DNA of 64,000 nt from Marvinbryantia formatexigens DSM 14469 (GTDB lineage: Bacteria > Bacillota > Clostridia > Lachnospirales > Lachnospiraceae): NCBI RefSeq assembly GCF_025148285.1, contig NZ_CP102268.1:2521001-2585000 (forward strand), in the 5' to 3' direction. The notes below the pieces were generated by a model. That model had not been told where the DNA came from. It ran no database searches and saw nothing but the letters and a program-made list of their open reading frames with translations. Of the stretch, positions 41,137-48,921 are shown one piece after another (within the stretch, counting starts at the first letter, position 1; every line of letters begins with the position of its first letter). The position numbers and the translations under genes are program-made.

Positions 41137-41928
41137 ATGAAGATAGGATTTATTGGATGCGGAAATATGGCAAAGGCAATGATAAACGGGATTCTGGCAG
41201 GCAATCTGGCGTCGCACGGGGAAGTGATGGCGTCTGCGAAAACGGAGGCGACCAGGCAGAAAATCAGAGAGCAGCTTGGCATTCTGGCGGCAGAGAGCAA
41301 CCGCGAGGTGGCGGAGTATGCACAAATCGTATTCCTGGCGGTAAAACCGCAGTTTTTTGAGGAGGTGCTTGCCGAAATCCGTCCGGCTGTGCGGCAGCAG
41401 ATTTTTGTGTCGCTGGCGCCCGGAAAGACCATTGCCTGGCTGCAGGAGCGCCTGGGGGACGGGGCAAAGATTATCCGCACGATGCCGAACACACCGGCAA
41501 TGGTGGGCGCCGGTATGACCGCGCTCTGCAAAAATGAGGCGGTGACGCAGGAGGAGGCCGCTGCGGTCTGCGCTCTCTGCGACAGCTTTGGAAAGACGGA
41601 AATGGTGTCGGAGAGCATGATTGATGTGGTGACAGGCGTCTCCGGAAGCTCCCCCGCCTATGTCTTTATGTTTCTGGAAGCGATGGCGGACGCGGCGGTG
41701 GCGGACGGAATGCCGCGCGCGCAGGCGTACAGATTCGCTGCGCAGGCGGTTATGGGAAGCGCGAAGCTGATGCTGGAGACCGGCGAGCATCCCGGCGTTT
41801 TAAAGGATATGGTCTGCTCCCCGGCAGGCACCACCATCGAGGCAGTGCGCGTCCTCGAAGAAAAGGGACTGCGCAGCGCAGTCATAGAAGCGCAGCGGGC
41901 GTGCGTGAAAAAAGCGAAGGGATTGTGA
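41137..41928 (+). CDS. proC: Pyrroline-5-carboxylate reductase
   Basis: A 263-residue NAD(P)H-dependent enzyme forming L-proline. The Rossmann motif GFIGCGNMAKAMINGIL is at the N-terminus. The signature ending in the C-terminal half (ALCDSFGKTEMVSESMIDVV and SGSSPAYVFMFLEAMADAAV) includes the substrate-binding Ser/Thr region. GAAGGAGAG precedes the ATG. Normal length. Confidence 0.95.
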   Translation: MKIGFIGCGNMAKAMINGILAGNLASHGEVMASAKTEATRQKIREQLGILAAESNREVAEYAQIVFLAVKPQFFEEVLAEIRPAVRQQIFVSLAPGKTIAWLQERLGDGAKIIRTMPNTPAMVGAGMTALCKNEAVTQEEAAAVCALCDSFGKTEMVSESMIDVVTGVSGSSPAYVFMFLEAMADAAVADGMPRAQAYRFAAQAVMGSAKLMLETGEHPGVLKDMVCSPAGTTIEAVRVLEEKGLRSAVIEAQRACVKKAKGL

Positions 41929-41988
41929 CGGAAGTGGCGTGCGGATGGCATATTCTATTTATTATCCTGGGGCGGGAGGCAGAGCAAA

Positions 41989-43118
41989 ATGATAAAGTGC
42001 TTTGCTTATGAAAATTTTAAAAGCTTTGAAAAGGCTGAACTGGATATCGAGGCACTGACAACGCTGATTGGAACGAATTCATCTGGAAAAAGTAATGCGA
42101 TAGAAGGAATCTCTATACTGGCAAAAACGGTGACAGGGCTTGAATTAAGTATGATTCTTGACGGAACCAAAAGTACGGGGGCTGTCGTGCGCGGAGGAAG
42201 CAGCGGCTGTGCGAGATTTAAAACAAATGCGTTTAAACTGGGATGCCTCACAGAGCTGGACTCGGAAAATGATTTGCTTTATGAAATTAAAATAGGCGTG
42301 AAAGAGCGTGCAGCAGTTGAAGAAGAGGGGATATAGTCTGCATTCGTTCTTCTGCAATTTTGCCACAGATGGCGGGAAAAGTGCGAAGAGATACAGAAGA
42401 AGAGAAGAAAACTGCTTCATGGATGGAGCATGTAATCAGGCACTTGAAAAATATCAGAATGCTGGACCCTGTTCCATCCGCAATTCGTGACTATGTGAGA
42501 ATATCAGATACAGAGCTGCGGCAAAACTGTGATAATCTTTCGGCGGTGCTGAATGAAATGTGTAAAAATACCGCTAAAAAAGAGCGGTTGTTAAAGGTAG
42601 TAAGAGAATTGCCGGAGAACAGCGTGGAAGATATTGAATTTATAGAGACTCAAATTGGGGATGTTATTTTTGCGCTTCGTGAAAAGTGTTTTGATTCTGA
42701 AGAACTGGTAGATGCCCGCCGGCTGTCAGATGGCACTTTACGCTGCATTGCGGTATTAACGGCAGTTCTGATTGGAGAACCGGGCAGTATGGTTATGATT
42801 GAAGAGCTGGATAATGGTATTCATCCGGTAAGAGTTTATAAGCTTGCAGAACAACTGGCTGATATAGGCAGGGAGAGAAATATCGACATTATCATTACTA
42901 CGCATAATGCAGCTCTTCTGAATGCGTATAAGAAGGATGAACTGATAGGAGTTTCTGTCGTATACAGAGATAAAGAGCGCAGTACAAGTAAGATTAAATC
43001 CTTTGTAGAAATTGACAATTTCCCGGCGATGCTGGCGGCTGGTGGTCTGGGCGATGCGATGATTGATGAAAGCCTGCTGTCGGCATTAAAACAGTCAAAA
43101 AAGGCAAAAGACTATTGA
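41989..43118 (+). pseudogene. Broken AAA family ATPase (OLD/AAA_21-like)
   Basis: Two open frames belong to one gene. 41989-42336 gives the N-terminal ~115 residues with Walker A GTNSSGKSN, and ends at a TAG. From about 42350, in another frame to 43118, come the C-terminal ~250 residues with signature region RRLSDGTLR, Walker B MVMIEELDNG and switch IITTHNAAL. The parts usually found between them are missing, so a deletion with a frameshift has occurred near 42330-42360. Intact relatives are about 400-residue ATPases often linked to defence or RloB-like partners. The region is A+T-rich relative to proC. Not expected to make a working ATPase. Confidence 0.8.
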
Positions 43119-43524
43119 AACAGGTAACCATATAGCTCACATACCAAGCGGCAATGTCCGGAGGAAAATTGCGGGGAAATTTGGTGAGTATTTACGGAAA
43201 ACGGCGGAAGGGGAAGCACCCTGGCAATTATATGGTGTTGAACTGGGGAAAGATGGACTGTTGTATCTGGCAGAGCATATTGAAGAAAATGCTATGCGGG
43301 AGATAGGAGTGGGCGATATGTCCATTATTTACGCGTATGAACAGTATAAAGAAAAAATACCGGCAATCGGAACGATTATGATATGGAGTACAGACACACA
43401 TTTACAGGGGTACCGTGAAGAGAATGTATCAGCGTCCTTTCAGAAAAGACGGAAAAATAGAGATAAAAAGGTTTTAAAAAGAGTGCCGCATTTGAGAAAA
43501 ATTTCTGGATGCGGCACCTTGTAA
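43117..43524 (+). pseudogene. Partner ORF of the broken ATPase, no start codon
   Basis: An open frame of about 130 residues overlaps the last bases of the ATPase gene and runs to 43524. It reads PSGNVRRKIAGKFGEYLRK, then PWQLYGVELGKDGLLYLAEH and MIWSTDTHLQGYREE. No ATG with a ribosome site is found at its beginning; a TTG at 43261 and an ATG at 43297 are internal. It may be the second gene of the ATPase unit that lost its start, or be read by frameshifting. I do not recognise the family. Its 3' end runs into a terminator carrying the 133-bp element. Confidence 0.45.
43483..43520 (+). terminator. Terminator hairpin interrupted by a mobile element
   Basis: GTGCCGCAT (43483-43491) and ATGCGGCAC (43509-43517/18) pair perfectly. 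The following CTT is the left flank of the 133-bp element, and the T-rich tail (CTTTCTT) now lies beyond it at 43659 onward. Confidence 0.7.
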
Positions 43525-43653
43525 CAGTTCAGCCAAGCTGCCCTGTTACATGCAAAAATCCATTTAAAATCGCTTCGCGATGGGATTTTTGCACTCTTGT
43601 ATCATTTTCTTACGGTCTTTGCAGCGAGTGCAAAGACCTGTCTGAACTGTTAC
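43521..43653. mobile_element. 133-bp IS66-like miniature inverted-repeat element
   Basis: The termini are perfect 12-base inverted repeats, GTAACAGTTCAG (43521-43532) and CTGAACTGTTAC (43642-43653). The element is flanked by an exact 8-bp direct repeat GGCACCTT (43513-43520, 43654-43661). Ends starting GTAA and 8-bp duplications are hallmarks of the IS66 family. Inside are two further hairpins: TGCAAAAATCCAT/ATGGGATTTTTGCA (imperfect) and GGTCTTTGCA-GCGAG-TGCAAAGACC (perfect). It has no coding capacity. Confidence 0.85.
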
Positions 43654-43693
43654 GGCACCTTTCTTATTAAAAAGTATGTGATGTTTTCTGACA

Positions 43694-43722
43694 TTGACAT
43701 TTTCTTTCATAAATGTTAAAAT
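43694..43722 (+). promoter_or_regulatory. Sigma-A promoter of the M56/BlaI operon
   Basis: TTGACA at 43694-43699, 17-base spacer, TAAAAT at 43717-43722. It lies 33 bases downstream of the right target duplication of the 133-bp element. Confidence 0.7.
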
Positions 43723-43763
43723 GTACTAAAAGAATTAGGACAATGATGCGGAGGGAAAACAAT

Positions 43764-45074
43764 ATGAAGAGTGTTGTGTTGGTAATGACGGCATCTGGTT
43801 CTGTAATGTTTCTTATTTTTTATGTGGTTTGTTCGATATATGGGAACAGGCTGAAGGCAAAGTGGAAGCGGTACATATTGCTGCTTGCTGCGATTTACTA
43901 TCTGATTCCGTTTTCTTCTGAAAAATATACGATAAACGGCTGGCTGAGAAGGCATCGTCTTCCGATGATGTTTCCGAAAAAGCTGACGGACGGAGTGATG
44001 GACAAAGCGGATATTGTATATGTCATTGATGGGCGGGCGCGGTTTGAATATACACAGCCGCTGTTAATGTGGGGTACTGTTATATGCGGAATTGTTTCAA
44101 TGATTTTCCTGCTGTATTTTATTTATACCTGTTGGTCGTTCAGAAAGAAAATAAAAGCATATAAAAGGCAGGAGGTTTCAGAGGAATGCAGGAGGGTATT
44201 TGAAAAAGCATTACACAGACTGGCGATCCGGCGGCATATTAGTCTGTATAAATCGCCTGATGTGGAAGCTCCGGCTGCAACGGGGATTTTTAAACCGTGT
44301 ATCTGGCTGCCGGAAAGAATGGACACTATTTCTGAAAGCGAAATGGAAAATGTTCTGGTACACGAACTGGCTCACATAAAGCATCATGATTTGCTGATGC
44401 ATATTGCCGGGCTTCTGGTGATTACAGTTCACTGGTTTAATCCGTTTTCATATTTATTGCTGCACTTTATACGCCTCACAAATGAAGAATATAGTGATGA
44501 AACTGCAGTAGAGCATATGGGACAGGAAGAGCGGATATCCTACTGCAGTACGCTGATTATGCTGGCATGTGGGAACAGGAAGAAATCCACACTGGGGCTG
44601 GGTTTTTCCAGACAGCCCCGAAAGCAGATAGAAAGGAGGATTGATTTTATTATGATGAAAAGAAAGAAAAATGTACTGGCAGCATGTATTGCCGGTGCAT
44701 TTGGTATTATCGCCAGCACAGTCACAGTGTTTGCGTATGATCCACCGCAATATATTGTACAGGAAAGTGGTAAAGAGGTAAACCTGGAGGCAGAGGAAGC
44801 ATTTTATGCCGGAACACTGGAGCTGGAAGTGGAAGAACTGCCGTATGATAATTTCTTCACAGACAGTGAAGGAAATATATATCCCATTACAGAAGAGCAG
44901 ACAAGAAAGGAATGCAGGCACGAATATGAGCTGGGAATAAGGACGGAACATGTTCAGGATGGCAATGGGGGCTGTACGGTAAATTATTGCCGTTCGAAAA
45001 AATGTATAATATGTGGAAGTATTGTGGATGGTGAAATATATCAGGCTATTACACGTAAAGTGTGCCCGCATTAA
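43764..45074 (+). CDS. M56 family membrane metallopeptidase (BlaR1/MecR1-like sensor)
   Basis: A 436-residue membrane protein with four predicted helices. The gluzincin site HELAH is at residues 200-204, followed by EEYSDETAVEHMG. BlaR1-type proteins cleave the BlaI repressor when their outer domain binds a signal. Here the outer part (about 325-436) is not a penicillin-binding domain. It is a short region ending in a Cys/His cluster with CxxC-type words (YCRSKKCIICGS) and final CPH, so the signal is probably different. The start at 43764 follows GCGGAGGGA. The BlaI-like repressor gene lies 22 bases downstream, reversed from the classical order. Confidence 0.85.
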   Translation: MKSVVLVMTASGSVMFLIFYVVCSIYGNRLKAKWKRYILLLAAIYYLIPFSSEKYTINGWLRRHRLPMMFPKKLTDGVMDKADIVYVIDGRARFEYTQPLLMWGTVICGIVSMIFLLYFIYTCWSFRKKIKAYKRQEVSEECRRVFEKALHRLAIRRHISLYKSPDVEAPAATGIFKPCIWLPERMDTISESEMENVLVHELAHIKHHDLLMHIAGLLVITVHWFNPFSYLLLHFIRLTNEEYSDETAVEHMGQEERISYCSTLIMLACGNRKKSTLGLGFSRQPRKQIERRIDFIMMKRKKNVLAACIAGAFGIIASTVTVFAYDPPQYIVQESGKEVNLEAEEAFYAGTLELEVEELPYDNFFTDSEGNIYPITEEQTRKECRHEYELGIRTEHVQDGNGGCTVNYCRSKKCIICGSIVDGEIYQAITRKVCPH

Positions 45075-45096
45075 TCTGGCAGCAGGGAGTGAAAAG

Positions 45097-45486
45097 ATGG
45101 ACAAAAAATATGGGCTGACATCAACGGAATATGAGATTATGGAACTGTTCTGGGATACGGATGGAAAATTAAGCTTTAAAGAGGTTATGGAGTATTTCAA
45201 TAGTACTAAGAACAAAAACTGGAAAAAGCAGACGATAAGTACGTTTTTAAAGATCCTGCAGGATAAAGGGCTTATAGCATCCGATACTTCCGGAAAGAAA
45301 TATCAGTATTATGCGACCTGCACAAGGGAGAAACATATTAATATGTGGGTGCGGCAAATGATGAAGGATTCATTTGATAATTCTATGGGACAGTTTTTGA
45401 TGGCTTTTTCGGGCGGACAGAAATTAAGTGAAAAAGATGCGGATGAACTGAGAGAGTATTTAAAAAAATATAGTAAAGGTGATTAA
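45097..45486 (+). CDS. BlaI/MecI family repressor
   Basis: A 129-residue winged-helix repressor, normal length. Visible features are LTSTEYEIMELFWDTDGKLS, the recognition region KKQTISTFLKILQDKGLI and the wing GKKYQYYATCTRE. The C-terminal helices serve dimerisation and carry the usual protease cut region. Its partner is the M56 peptidase just upstream. It probably represses this operon, including the following lipoprotein. The start at 45097 follows GGGAGTG. Confidence 0.88.
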   Translation: MDKKYGLTSTEYEIMELFWDTDGKLSFKEVMEYFNSTKNKNWKKQTISTFLKILQDKGLIASDTSGKKYQYYATCTREKHINMWVRQMMKDSFDNSMGQFLMAFSGGQKLSEKDADELREYLKKYSKGD

Positions 45487-45551
45487 GCAAAACGACCTGA
45501 TATTTTTAGCGCAGAAAATCTGAACTATTATGGAGATGAAGGGGGATGTAT

Positions 45552-46172
45552 ATGGGAAAGAGAATGGGCGTTTTTGTGCTGACTGGTATTTTATTGACAG
45601 GATGTTCTCTGCAAAACGGGGAGAGTGCCCGGATTAAGGGAACGATAGATTTTACGGTCGATAAAGATGGAAAACAAGGCGGAGAAGAAACGGAAACAGC
45701 AAAAATAACAGAAGCAACAAAAACAGCAGAAATTTATACAGAAGCAAGGGAAACAGAAAAGCCGGAGGATAAAAATGCGGCAACAGAAAAACGGGCATCG
45801 GAGAGTATTACGCCGGAAACAGATGTCGTGGAAGATACATACCAGAACACAGCTGGAACGACAATGAAAGCCTTGTTCCGGGACACGGACGGGACAATAC
45901 ACGGACCACAGATAGGACTGACAGAGCACGGAAGTCCGCTGTATGATTATGATATTGACCCGGATACCATACCGGAAGAGTGGAAATATGGGAATTTTAC
46001 GTATTCTGCAGGAACCGAGGCGTATATGACGGAAAACGGGGAACTGCTATACCGTGACCCGGATGGAACGATACACGGACCACAGATAGGTTTGACAGAG
46101 AACGGAAGCCCGTTGTATGATTATGATTTTGACCCGGCAATCATACCGGAGGAATGGCAGTATACCGGGTAG
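45552..46172 (+). CDS. Lipoprotein with duplicated C-terminal motif
   Basis: A 206-residue predicted lipoprotein with lipobox LTGC near residue 18. A Thr/Glu/Lys-rich linker (about 45-100) is followed by two copies of a ~39-residue unit, beginning RDTDGTIHGPQIGLTEHGSP and RDPDGTIHGPQIGLTENGSP and ending IPEEWKY and IPEEWQY. The near identity of the copies points to recent duplication. The start at 45552 is best spaced after GAAGGGGG; the ATG at 45546 abuts it. It follows the BlaI-like gene by 65 bases and may be an output of that sensor system. Function unknown. Confidence 0.75.
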   Translation: MGKRMGVFVLTGILLTGCSLQNGESARIKGTIDFTVDKDGKQGGEETETAKITEATKTAEIYTEARETEKPEDKNAATEKRASESITPETDVVEDTYQNTAGTTMKALFRDTDGTIHGPQIGLTEHGSPLYDYDIDPDTIPEEWKYGNFTYSAGTEAYMTENGELLYRDPDGTIHGPQIGLTENGSPLYDYDFDPAIIPEEWQYTG

Positions 46173-46189
46173 TTATGGGGGATATTTAT

Positions 46190-46564
46190 ATGGGAGCAGC
46201 AGAAAATAAGTCGTTCGTAAGAAATAAAATAATTGTAGTGCTGGTATGTTTTTTGTGGTGTATATCCGGTATGCCGGTTATTGCTGTAGAAAATGTGACA
46301 TATGATGAGTTTTTTACTGCTCCCATCAAGCAAATGCGCATGGAATTTGATGGAGATAAACGATGGTGGCCCATGACAATTACCAGTAACAATATTATTA
46401 TTGGTATTTACAGCACAAAAGCCAGTATGGGATATGATGAGGTTGATGATAAGAGCTTATTTTCTGTACTTTGCTTCGATTTTCAGATATGCAATCATCA
46501 TTCCGATGAGCAAAATCATTACCCCGAATATCATGAAAATAAAAAAAGGAGAATTCTGTTCTAA
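46190..46564 (+). CDS. Small secreted protein of unknown function, possibly truncated
   Basis: About 124 residues. The N-terminus is a signal-like segment (NKIIVVLVCFLWCISGMPVI), followed by YDEFFTAPIKQMRMEFDGD and a short beta-rich stretch. The last ~36 residues (from SLFSVLCFDF) overlap the convergent gene on the other strand and look non-native, so the original 3' end may be lost. It begins 17 bases after the repeat lipoprotein and may share its operon. No family recognised. Confidence 0.45.
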   Translation: MGAAENKSFVRNKIIVVLVCFLWCISGMPVIAVENVTYDEFFTAPIKQMRMEFDGDKRWWPMTITSNNIIIGIYSTKASMGYDEVDDKSLFSVLCFDFQICNHHSDEQNHYPEYHENKKRRILF

Positions 46565-46774
46565 AAATAAAACAGGAATACCAATGATTTCAAGTACGGC
46601 TGCCGCTGTAAGCCATAATATAGATACAGCTTTATTATAACGTGCTGTATCTTCTATTTCAGGAGGCTTTACAAACGTGAAAAAACCCACTGCCTCAGTT
46701 GACTTGGGGCAGCTGATTCCGATTCCGAAAAAAACAGCGGCGACTATACTCCATCCGATAAATCCGATAATCAT
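46457..46774 (-). CDS. Small DUF3784-like membrane protein
   Basis: A 105-residue protein with three predicted helices (MIIGFIGWSIVAAVFFGIGI, AVSILWLTAAAVLEIIGIPV, FFIFMIFGVMILLIGMMIAY). The layout resembles small DUF3784 membrane proteins of Firmicutes. The ATG at 46774 is preceded by GAAAGAAG; an upstream ATG at 46813 gives a 13-residue longer form. It overlaps the end of the convergent secreted-protein ORF. Function unknown. Confidence 0.6.
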   Translation of the reverse strand: MIIGFIGWSIVAAVFFGIGISCPKSTEAVGFFTFVKPPEIEDTARYNKAVSILWLTAAAVLEIIGIPVLFLEQNSPFFIFMIFGVMILLIGMMIAYLKIEAKYRK

Positions 46775-46862
46775 ATTTACTTCTTTCAAAATCCGGCTGT
46801 TGTCCGGTGCCATGCGTCTATTTTAACAAATTTTTTCCTGCAAATATGCCAATTCTGAGAAA

Positions 46863-46935
46863 TGGAGCATACGGGATTCGAACCCGTGACCTCCACACTG
46901 CCAGTGTGGCGCGCTCCCAGCTGCGCCAATGCCCC
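46863..46935 (-). tRNA. tRNA-Ala (GGC anticodon)
   Basis: A 73-base cloverleaf on the minus strand. The acceptor GGGGCAT pairs with ATGCTCC, discriminator A. The anticodon arm CCACACT-GGC-AGTGTGG places GGC, and the T-loop reads GGTTCGAATCC. CCA is not encoded. It lies 68 bases downstream of tRNA-Val on the same strand. Confidence 0.93.
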
Positions 46936-46961
46936 GCTTAAATCAGATCAAATACCCCGCT

Positions 46962-47001
46962 GCAAGCATGGCACCTGGCTCATTGCTCGCGGGAATAAAA
47001 A
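46962..47001 (+). repeat. Dispersed 40-bp repeat, copy 2 (between two tRNA genes)
   Basis: Matches 917-956 at 36 of 40 bases. It fills most of the spacer between tRNA-Val and tRNA-Ala, ending two bases from the tRNA-Val 3' end. Confidence 0.7.
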
Positions 47002-47003
47002 AA

Positions 47004-47077
47004 TGGAAGCAAGGAGGCTCGAACTCCTGACCTTTCGCGTGTGAGGCGAACGCTCATCCCGGCTGAGCTATGCTTCC
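47004..47077 (-). tRNA. tRNA-Val (CAC anticodon)
   Basis: A 74-base cloverleaf on the minus strand. The acceptor GGAAGCA pairs with TGCTTCC, discriminator A. The anticodon stem TTCGC/GCGAA holds loop CTCACAC with CAC in the middle, and the T-loop reads GAGTTCGAGCC. CCA is not encoded. Confidence 0.93.
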
Positions 47078-47087
47078 ATATAAGTAT

Positions 47088-47115
47088 ATTATAACGCAAA
47101 AAACAGAAAATGCAA
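47088..47115 (-). promoter_or_regulatory. Promoter of the tRNA-Val/tRNA-Ala unit
   Basis: On the minus strand TTGCAT (47110-47115), 16-base spacer and TATAAT (47088-47093), ten bases before tRNA-Val. Confidence 0.55.
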
Positions 47116-47146
47116 TAGCTGAAATGTTACTTTTTTTACTCAATGA

Positions 47147-47162
47147 GCAACCGATTGCGCAA
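47147..47162. promoter_or_regulatory. Upstream LacI-type operator of the MalE-like operon
   Basis: GCAACCGATTGCGCAA. The 12-base core GCAACCGATTGC is identical to the site at 61860-61871 and to the reverse of 61727-61738. It lies 129 bases before a second operator at the transcription start. Confidence 0.7.
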
Positions 47163-47236
47163 AAGGACTGCGCTGAAACAAAAGCGTTGTTAAAAACATA
47201 CAAAAATAAAAAGCGAATTTCAGCAAAATGTAATAA

Positions 47237-47265
47237 TTGACTAGAAAAAACATCGGGTATATACT
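47237..47265 (+). promoter_or_regulatory. Sigma-A promoter of the MalE-like operon
   Basis: TTGACT at 47237-47242, 17-base spacer, TATACT at 47260-47265. The expected start lies about 47272, next to an operator. Confidence 0.75.
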
Positions 47266-47275
47266 AAAGATACGA

Positions 47276-47301
47276 GCAAACGGTTGCGCAAGTTGCGCAA
47301 C
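47276..47301. promoter_or_regulatory. Downstream LacI-type operator cluster
   Basis: GCAAACGGTTGCGCAA at 47276-47291 is followed by GTTGCGCAAC at 47292-47301. A repressor bound here would block the start site. With the site at 47147 it could form a loop. Confidence 0.7.
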
Positions 47302-47334
47302 AACACAAAAAACATATCTAAAAGGAGGACTAGT

Positions 47335-48588
47335 ATGAAGCTCAAAAAAGTATTGGCATCTACCCTTGCTGCTGTGACAGTTCTGTCTTCAGTTGCACTT
47401 GTAAATGCAGAGGAAACCATCACCCTTACCCTGTGGGGAGCAGAGGAGGATCAGACGCTTCTCGGAGAATTGGCAGAAGAATTTAAGGCGGCATATCCGG
47501 ATGTTACTTTTGATATCCAGATTGGCGTAGAATCAGAATCTACCGCAAAAGATACCATTCTGACAGACGTAGAGGCGGCTGCGGATGTTTACGCATTCGC
47601 GAGCGACCAGATTTATGACCTTGTAAACGCAGGCGCGCTCATCGACCTGGATGAATACGCAGAGGCGCTCACGATGGCAGGAAAGACACTGGACGATGTA
47701 AAAGCGGCAAATGTTGCAGGCTCTATCGAGGCGGCGACTGTAAACGGAAAACTTTACGCTTTCCCAAGAGCAGCGGACAACGGCTATTTCCTGTACTATG
47801 ATTCCAACGTTCTGTCCGAAGAGGATGTCGCATCCTGGGACAGCCTTCTGGCAGCAGCGGAAGCGGCAGGCAAAAAGGTTGGTATGACACTGGCATCCGG
47901 CTGGTATAACGCTTCCTTCTTCTATGGCGCAGGCTTTACAACCGGTCTGAATGAGGACGGAACAACTACGATCGACTGGAACGGCACAAGCGCTGACGGT
48001 TACACCGGCGTTGACGTTGTAAAGGGTATGCTGAATATCGCATCCAGCCCGGCATTCATGGCAATCGCGGACGGCGATATCTCCAACCAGATCGCAGCAG
48101 GCGGTCTCTGCGCAGCAGTATCCGGAACATGGGATGCAATCACAGCGCAGGAAGCATTCGGCGACGGCTATGCGGCAACCAAGCTCCCGACTTTCACAGT
48201 TGGCGATACGCAGGTTCAGCAGGGCTCCGTGGCAGGCTATAAGTTTGTCGGCGTAAACGGCTATGCGGAGAACGCAGGATGGGCAGTTCTTCTGGCTGAC
48301 TTCATCACAAACGAGGCATCCCAGCAGAAGTTCTTCGACCAGCGTGAGAGCGGTCCGAGCAACAACAATATTATCGATTCTGATGCAGTAAAGTCGAATG
48401 TGGCAATCGCAGCTCTTGCTGAGCAGGCAGAGTTTGGTAAGACCCAGACCGTCGGCGGAAAATACTGGGATCCGGCACAGACCTTCGGTGAACTGATTGC
48501 ACAGGGAACTCTGAAAGCAGACGACGATGCAGGCATCCAGGCAGCACTGGATACCCTCGTAGAAGGCGTAACCGCTCCTATCGAGTAA
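47335..48588 (+). CDS. ABC transporter solute-binding protein (MalE-like)
   Basis: A 417-residue secreted binding protein of the maltose/galactooligosaccharide class. The signal KLKKVLASTLAAVTVLSSVA is probably cut after VNA, without a lipobox Cys. Body motifs include TLWGAEEDQTLLGELAEEF, DVYAFASDQIYDLVNAGAL and WAVLLADFITNEASQQKFF, typical of MalE. The start at 47335 follows AAAAGGAGGA; the frame upstream crosses the operator. Two permeases follow after a 333-base gap. With a GH53 galactanase nearby, galactooligosaccharides are as likely as maltodextrins. Confidence 0.9.
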   Translation: MKLKKVLASTLAAVTVLSSVALVNAEETITLTLWGAEEDQTLLGELAEEFKAAYPDVTFDIQIGVESESTAKDTILTDVEAAADVYAFASDQIYDLVNAGALIDLDEYAEALTMAGKTLDDVKAANVAGSIEAATVNGKLYAFPRAADNGYFLYYDSNVLSEEDVASWDSLLAAAEAAGKKVGMTLASGWYNASFFYGAGFTTGLNEDGTTTIDWNGTSADGYTGVDVVKGMLNIASSPAFMAIADGDISNQIAAGGLCAAVSGTWDAITAQEAFGDGYAATKLPTFTVGDTQVQQGSVAGYKFVGVNGYAENAGWAVLLADFITNEASQQKFFDQRESGPSNNNIIDSDAVKSNVAIAALAEQAEFGKTQTVGGKYWDPAQTFGELIAQGTLKADDDAGIQAALDTLVEGVTAPIE

Positions 48589-48921
48589 GCGCGAAAGCAT
48601 TAAGCCGTGCGAAGACACTGGCAGAACAGTCCGTGCATGCCTGCATGCAGACGGACTGGGAGGGCAGGGGCTTCATAGGGCGCAAGCCCGCGTGCGAGCA
48701 AAGCCGCAGGATTTGCGAGAAGCGCACGGCGCGAAATACGCAAAAAGGTGCGAAGCGCACGGCGTAAAATAATCAGGAAAGAACAGGCATGGGCTGCTGC
48801 GAGACTTTATACCCGCAAACAACAGGTGCAAATGTCCGCAGCGGCTCATTTTGTGTCATGGCATAGCAGGGGGCTTCCGTGACACAGCGACTCAGAGGTC
48901 ATTTTTCGGGAGGAAATCGTT
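48589..48921 (+). other. 333-base gap between binding protein and permease genes
   Basis: No credible gene. A stem CAGTCCGT-GCATG/CATGC-AG-ACGGACTG lies at 48627-48658 without a T-run, suited to stabilising the upstream mRNA. Two near-copies of the word GAAGCGCACGGCG lie between 48719 and 48765. The GTGACAC/GTGTCAT words before 48900 are short and unexplained. A CGGGAGGAAA ribosome site ends the gap. Confidence 0.55.

Noticed and set aside
43764-45486. Beta-lactam resistance sensor (blaR1/blaI)
   Set aside because: The penicillin-binding sensor domain is absent and no beta-lactamase or PBP2a gene is nearby, so a resistance label is not supported.
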